Assembly (NCBI GenBank): GCA_025769875.1
Contig: JAGFNK010000017.1
Location: 1-64,000 of the forward strand
DNA from: Russula earlei
Taxonomy: Eukaryota > Basidiomycota > Agaricomycetes > Russulales > Russulaceae
Length of the DNA: 64,000 bases
Direction of reading: 5' to 3'
Shown here: positions 57,784 to 64,000 of the stretch, in pieces
Layout: every line of letters begins with the position of its first letter
Numbering within the stretch: the first letter of the stretch is position 1
Translations under genes and position numbers: made by a program
The notes under the pieces: model-generated
What the model saw: only the letters and a program-made list of their open reading frames with translations
Database searches by the model: none
What the model was told of the DNA's origin: nothing

Positions 57784-60700
57784 TCAACTCAACTTGGCTC
57801 TCTTTGTCGCCGGCTGCTGCTGCTGCTGCTGATCACTACCAGGCCTTTCACTCTCCCTCCGTTTCTTCATCCCCTGTTGTGCCCGCAGCTCCTTGATGCG
57901 ATTTCCAAATGCAACAGCAATTTGACCCACTTCCGATTCTTCGCCATTGAAGTGAATGGCATTACGGATCATTAGGTCTATATCGGCTTCCCAACCTTCC
58001 GCGGTATCATACTTGTCTGCGTCTAACTTTTGCCGTATAGTCCTAAGGTCTCTTGCGTCCTTGCGAGGTATTATCTCGTAATACTGTGGGATCCCCAGTG
58101 CGATCGGGTCTACTGGTTCCCGGAAAACGAATGACCTTAAGTCGAGCTACAGGTCAGGGCGATAGGATCATGATACTGAACGAAGACGTACAAGGGGTCT
58201 TTCACGAGTGTAGTCATCAGCGACTGCAAACTTCGCTTCTCAGACCAAGCCATCCTCTTTTCCGCCAGCCTGGCCCATTCCTTCTTGAAGACTCGTTCCA
58301 GGACGTCTGCGCATTGGACAGGGTACGTCGTGGGTGGGTTGAAGAGCTTGCAGTTGCTGAAAACTAATCCGATATCTCGGGTAAACTCCTCCATTGTCGA
58401 GTACTTCCCTGAGTTGATGTTCTGCATCATCGTGCCAAAGTCCATGGGGTTCTTGATCTCATCAAAATACCTAGGGATGTGTTGAATCAGTTCGAGCTAG
58501 CACGGAGTCCAGTGAAATGGGCTACGTTGGGCAGCCATCCTGTATTGGGTCCACCGGTCTTGAGAATATAGCAGCTTCCGGCATCTTCAACAGACTTTTA
58601 ACCACTTCGCGGGCTTTGGCCTTGTTAATGGGCGTTTCCGAGATAGCAGAAGGTTTGATTGGGCCAGCAGATGCCACCTCCTTCTCCTTGCCTTTTGTTG
58701 ATAGTTGGCGACTTTCGGCAGAAGGCTTGGCTTCTAAATTCGCAGCATGCTCCAGTACAGAAGTTGGAGGCTTCTTAATCTTGATTGGCCCGGGAAACTT
58801 TGCGGGAGATGTTGGTCGCGCCTCCTTATCTGCTGGGTCCGGTTGTGGACTGCGGTTAGGCTTCTTACTGGGCGATGCCAATCCCAAGATCTCTTCATCT
58901 TCCTCCAACTCATCCAGTAAGTCTTTTTTCCTTTTTCCTGGAGCAGCAGCCTCTGATCCTGCTGTCGATTGACGCTGCTTCATTGATGCAACCAGTTTTT
59001 CTTTCTCTTTTTCGATGGCGATCACCTCTTCCAATAGGTCGAAGGAGCCATCGTCTACCAGTGCCGGTATTGTGTCCACTGGCTTAGCTTTCCGTCCTTT
59101 GGGTTTGGCTGTTATACTTGTTTTCGGAGCAGTTGGATTGTTGAGGGGTGGGGGAGGGTGGGGGAGGTGGTGGGGCACGCGGGGCGAGGTTCCCACCAAT
59201 TTTTAACTTCAGAGTCGGTGCAGGCATTGCGGCACCTGTAGATGCTGATGGTGCAGCTGGTGTCTTTGGTGGTACGGCCGCCACCTTCGCCTGAATTGGA
59301 GCTGGAGGAGGCATTAACTTAAGCTGATTTGCGGACTTCATGTCAATTGTATTATTGATGCGTGCCCAACCTTTTAAAATGATGAGAACAAGGATGCCTG
59401 GGCAAGTAAATGAACTTACTTTTGTCGAAGACTGATTCTAAGGCCAGAGTCTCGCTGTAGGCGAAGGTACCGGGCATGTTGTAGGTTTTTGCGTTGCGAA
59501 TCATGAGACGGAAGTCGGCTTCGAATGCGAAGCGCTCCTTGTACATCCCAGCCTCGAGCTTCGCATTCATAGCGCTGATGTCCATCGGGTTCTTGATGAT
59601 CTCAAAATAACTATCACGATCGTCAGTTGAAGGGGAAAGGATCAGCAGTGCGCGCATACTTGGGTGCACGATCTCTGACGGGATCGACAGGTTGTAGAAA
59701 CAAATTGGAATGTTTACTTGTCTTCAACTTCTGCAAAGCTGTTCGACACGCTTTGAGATCGAAGGATGTCATTCCTCCGCTTTGTGCCTTCGGTACGGCC
59801 TTTGTTTCTTTACTCTTTGCCTTCACCTTGACTTTCGTATTGGCAGGCGTCTTCGAGGTGGTTCCTTGTTTGATAACGGTAGACTGCCCAGCGAGTGGGG
59901 TAGAGAGAGAGGAGACATTGACTACCTCCATATGGGCAGACGGAACGAGACGGATCTTGGGTGTAACGGGGGTAGATACAGGAGTGTTCTTAGACCCGCC
60001 GGGTTTGATGATTCGCGACGGCTTCGGCGGAACGGGAATCTTGACAGAAGGGAGGGGAGGAGCTATCTCGGTGACTGGAGTAGGGGGAGGTAAGTGAATT
60101 GAGAGCTTTGGAGGCGCCTCTTCAGCACCGCGAACAAGAACATCTGCTAATTTGATGATAGACCACCGCACATCCTGATCGGCATCGGGTGCACTGCATG
60201 ATAAAGAATAAATTACCATCTGGCGGTCCACGGAGATCAACTTACAGTGCAATGGGCAAGAGAAACTCCCGAACCATCTCATTCTTGCCAACTTCCTTAT
60301 CCTTCCTGAGGGCCCTGACAAGAGAGTCTACCTCACTCTTCTTCGTTTCCTTAGCTTTGTCCTGAGCCGACCCGTCTTCTTCAATGAGGAGTGACTCCGA
60401 TTCCTTGGCGGAGTTTTTCAGCTCGCCCATAGACACGAGCAGTGCAAGAGACTGGCATGCATTACGCGCTACGTGGTGGCGTAATGTGCGAGAAGAATCA
60501 CCTGCCGCAACTGCCAGAATATAACGCATTATTTTGGGGGTGTACCACTTGGTGAGGAACAATGCATCAAAAGCCGCTACGCGAACTTGAGTGTAATTAC
60601 CCTCACTAAGAACATGAGATAAGTTCTCAGTATAATAAATAAGAAACATTAAATACCGCGTGAGAGGGAAGTAAACTCGAGGGTCATTTGGGATCAACCC

Positions 60701-63700
60701 TGTAACACTCAGGATAAGGCGAAACTGATCCAGAAGTCAACCCAAGGCGCACAACCAAGAGAGATCCGGCTCACTTCGAGCGTTGCTATCGTCACAACGT
60801 TATGGGGTGAGGGAATAAGCCTATCCATACTACGGTATCTGTCCACCTCGGATAATGACTGCTTGAGGAGGTTGGCTTCTTCGGATGTCTGATCACTCTT
60901 AACTTCCGTTGGGAAAAGCTCTCCACGCTCGGGAGGCACTGTGGAGACACTTGCGCACGCCAAAGCAGATATTACTGTGCAAATATAGAACGCATCCGTA
61001 TACTGAGAACAATAAGTGTAACAGCCGCAGAAATGTGACAGAATACGCACGGAGTTAGCAGTATTGTCGTTGTACTTCAACTGGTCGATGAGGAACTGCC
61101 GGACGATTGTTGGACATTTACCATTTGCGAATCTGACCTGTGAAATGGCCTTAACAATTGCCTTGTAAAAAGAAAGACTCAGTGGCATTAAAGTAATGTA
61201 CGTTCTGAGATGCTCACCCTCCGCACGAAGTATTCTGCAATGTCAGAGAAGTTGTTTGGTCGTGGCACATACGAATGAGTGAAAAGGTCTTGCTGATGAT
61301 CGTCCGGCTCATAACAGTATCGTAGAAAGAGCTTGAAAAGGTGAAACAAGCCCAGGAAATCCAGTTGTTGATAGGCGCACTAGACTGGGGTGAGCATACA
61401 CAATCATTGTCGAAACAGCTATGCATACCGTCACAAGTGCCAGGGCAGCTTCGCAACGCACCCTGTAGAAGTAGTTCGTTACAAGCACGGTCTTTGTAAA
61501 CGTGCTCGAGACAATAGCATTTGGCATCTTCGATAACGCCCTAACTGCCTGAAGAATCGAGTGAATCAAATGATGGATGGGGCAATTAGCGTGCACTACC
61601 TCGAGTTGCGCGACGACGTCCCTATCCCTCTGTAATTGGGAGACCCACATAAAATCAGGTTGAGTGAATTCGATGGTCGCAATCCACTCGAAGTCTGCGT
61701 CCATTCGAATCCATTCGTAAGTCGCTCCGCTCATGACTTGTTCATCATCTTCGGTCCAGTCGGCCACTTTCCAGTTTTCTCGTTCTTTTTCCTTCTCCCA
61801 AATCTCTAGCCCAAAGCCCATGTCAACCATACCCATTGCCTCGGCGGCCTCCGCATCACCCTCCGCCGCTGCTTGAGCGGCAGCTTGGCGAGCAAGATAA
61901 CGCTTCGTATTGCGACGCACCCGCTTGTATTTGGTATTGAACGGGACCTCGTATCGCTTGAACGGGGTACGGATGTCGAGAACATGCTCATATGGCGTCC
62001 CATCGGCTTCATGGATTCGAATAGTCATTTGACCCTAGAAGCAAATCGACCTGAGTAGTCCGTGAGGCAGGAGCGGTAGGAGCCGTACTTCGAAGAATGG
62101 TACAGGGTTGAGAAGGGTCCTACGAACTTCATCGTGCTCATAGCCTTTCCACGCTGGTGCGTCTTGTCGCATCGTAATCTCTACGGCCATTTTTTTTCTA
62201 TTGAAACTGGCTGAGAAACCGAAGGTCGGGCAGCCACTGCCATATATCCACTGGTCTGCGAACGATGTAAGGTCAGCACCGCTGACTTTCCTGCATGTCC
62301 TAAGAAATTGGGATGTCGATAATGCGTTGTGTTGGAGTTCTCCGGAGATCGCAGAAAGAAAAAGTTTTGGAAGGACACGCGACAATCCCAGCGATGTACC
62401 GGACTTGCACAAACGACGATCCAGGATATGGAGGACAAGAGGGGACTTAAGGTTTATGAATGGAAGGACTGCAGAATCCGGAGGATCTTGTATCTGAGGT
62501 TGGCACAAAGGGGGCATCGCGCCCTGGTCCCATTCAACTACCCGCTCCATATCCTTCTTCAGGCGGAAGCGGTACTCGTTATTTCCAAGGAGCTTGCGCA
62601 GAAATAGTCCAGTAATGTATAACCCTAGTCCATTGACAAGCCACAAGTCGGACCAAGTCTTTGGAAGAATATTGATCCCAACCCATTGGCAGGCTAATGC
62701 ATGGCTCAAAGATTGCCTGGTCTCATACACTTGGTCGATGGCATCCTCGTTATGTAGTAGATCCACCGATGCGATCGTCAAACCGGATGTATCGAAGCGG
62801 AGCGTTGAAAGTTCATCCACGAACACGAACTTGTGCGATCCAAATGGATAAGACCCAAACTCGGTTGTAAAGAAGGTCATAGCTTGACGGACAAAGAGGA
62901 CAGAAGCAACGAGTTGGGTCTCGCGCCCAGGTAAACAGAACGCATGCATCAATGGTTGCAAAGAATTGCCTGAGTCATCCCCAGCCACATCACCGGCAGA
63001 GATGGGTAGTATATGAAATGGACCAGCTGCAAACCCGATGTGTTGCGCAGACATGGGTGTTGCCTGCGAAAAGGTGAAGATGGTCTTACTGGAGTTATAT
63101 GGATGAGCAACCTTCCGTTTGGCAACACTCAGTGATCTATCGAAGAAGGCATGGTATGTCACCGTACCTGTTCGACGAGCTCTCCGCTACAAATCACGAG
63201 AGTGGGATGTTCACTTTGTGCGTCTTCATCCAGGGCGGCTGGAGAATCTTCAAGACTACGTGGAACCACAAACTCGAAATCCCAAGTACACCGCTCCCAA
63301 AGATTGTCAATGCACGGGACCCAGCATCTCGCCGCATCCGGAGAGGAAGGAGTTGTGTATACGTGAGGTACGCGCTAGTTTCGATTAGTTAGGAGCGATA
63401 CGACAAGGATCCCTGACATACGTAGGGATACGCATCCGAGGGCCGAATAAATGTCAGTCCATCGGCAGGGTTGCGCACACTATACTCGATGTGAACTATG
63501 AGGGGCGCAAACTCGAGCGTAGGAAGGGCTAATGCTCCGGGGGTTTGTGGTTCTGGTGTAGCAGCTAATATCAATCAGTCGTCGTTCCGGCGATGAGGAG
63601 GTTGAGCTAATACCATCGCTTGCAGCGATACTGGCATGAAAACTTCCGGACACTTTCAGTGGCACCTCTTTCGGAATTGCGATTGATAGTTCGCCCTCGT

Positions 63701-64000
63701 CGCCCTCAGCCAGGGCTGAGTAGAGTTTTCGCTTCAGTTCGGGATGAGTGTGCACATCTTGGGGATTTGAAATAGCCAGATTTGCAAGAGGATCATAGTG
63801 CACAAATTCCGCGCGATGAGATGCAACAGTCACGCTGTGAATGGCTACGGCGACGCGTCACAAGGTGGTACCAGGGGTATGATGGTTCGACGTACTGCAC
63901 TGGCGACAATGGAGATGGATGGTTCGGAGGGACTTGTCATTTGGTACGATTAGTATGTCCGTGTAACCCTGCAGATAATTTGGTATGAAATAGATCAGCG
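57784..64000 (-). CDS. TAF2: TFIID subunit TAF2 with two C-terminal bromodomains (5' end beyond window)
   Basis: Transcription runs right to left. The 5' part (RTIHLHCR, EFVHYDPLANLA) is cut by the window edge. The M1-aminopeptidase-like region follows (AHPYNSSKTIFTF, QHIGFAAGPFHI, FVDELSTLRFDTSGLTIASV, DLWLVNGLGLYITGLFL). The zinc-binding HExxH is replaced by SHALA before CQWVG, so it is a non-catalytic fold as in TAF2. The HEAT-like TAF2 region continues to about 60240. After a P/K/T-rich linker, bromodomain 1 (about 59780-59400; YFEIIKNPMDISAM, NAKTYN) and bromodomain 2 (about 58620-58260; NPMDFGTM, CKLFNPP) each keep the acetyl-lysine-binding Asn. It ends in a basic, Gln-rich tail (KRAKLS). 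TAF2 binds core-promoter initiator DNA within TFIID. At least ten short introns are visible. Confidence 0.9.

Noticed and set aside
1..64000. tRNA genes, rRNA, CRISPR arrays, bacterial operon signals
   Set aside because: None recognised; the introns, TATA-type promoters and retroelements are eukaryotic.

Overview
The window looks like chromosomal DNA of a filamentous basidiomycete, most likely an Agaricomycete. Genes carry many short (about 45-90 bp) GT-AG introns. Recognisable products are a cerato-platanin, a Het-C homologue, TAF2, a mitochondrial 2-methylisocitrate lyase and two bHLH factors. The transposons are Ty3/gypsy chromovirus, copia and mariner types with 5-bp target-site duplications (TSDs). 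No rRNA, tRNA or CRISPR array was recognised.

Region 1 (1-26.4 kb) is a nest of decayed transposons, visibly poor in CpG and rich in TpG/CpA. From left to right it holds a mariner-like transposase remnant split by a solo LTR, a copia remnant, solo LTRs of several families, an acetyl-CoA synthetase pseudogene fragment and a ~153-bp tandem repeat. Next comes one large minus-strand chromovirus (12375-23236) with a perfect TGTGG TSD. Three further LTRs interrupt it, and one of those carries its own CpG-rich insert. The chromovirus has a third ORF downstream of pol. A 2.8-kb element with 12-bp inverted ends (23591-26423) follows and seems to carry intron-bearing gene fragments.

Region 2 (26.4-33.3 kb) contains a diverged tandem segmental duplication. 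Each copy carries a two-exon gene for a small secreted protein with a conserved signal peptide and divergent mature part. Between the copies lies a broken fragment of the gene found at 39.8-43.2 kb.

Region 3 (33.3-64 kb) is mostly gene space. The 2-methylisocitrate lyase gene (10 exons, two apparent GC-AG introns) is followed by a serine-protease-like pseudogene and a large foldback element. After these come a cerato-platanin gene, a 4-exon 1064-residue protein of unknown function, and a bHLH-zipper factor divergent from it. A small membrane protein and a second bHLH factor follow. A Het-C homologue with C-terminal 20-residue repeats and TAF2 with two C-terminal bromodomains end the window; both are on the minus strand, and TAF2 runs off the right edge.

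The genes do not form one pathway. The organising theme is a repeat-rich, probably methylated block next to an ordinary gene-bearing arm, with lineage-specific secreted genes at the boundary. Exon coordinates were worked out by hand from splice signals and reading-frame continuity; I could not run alignments.
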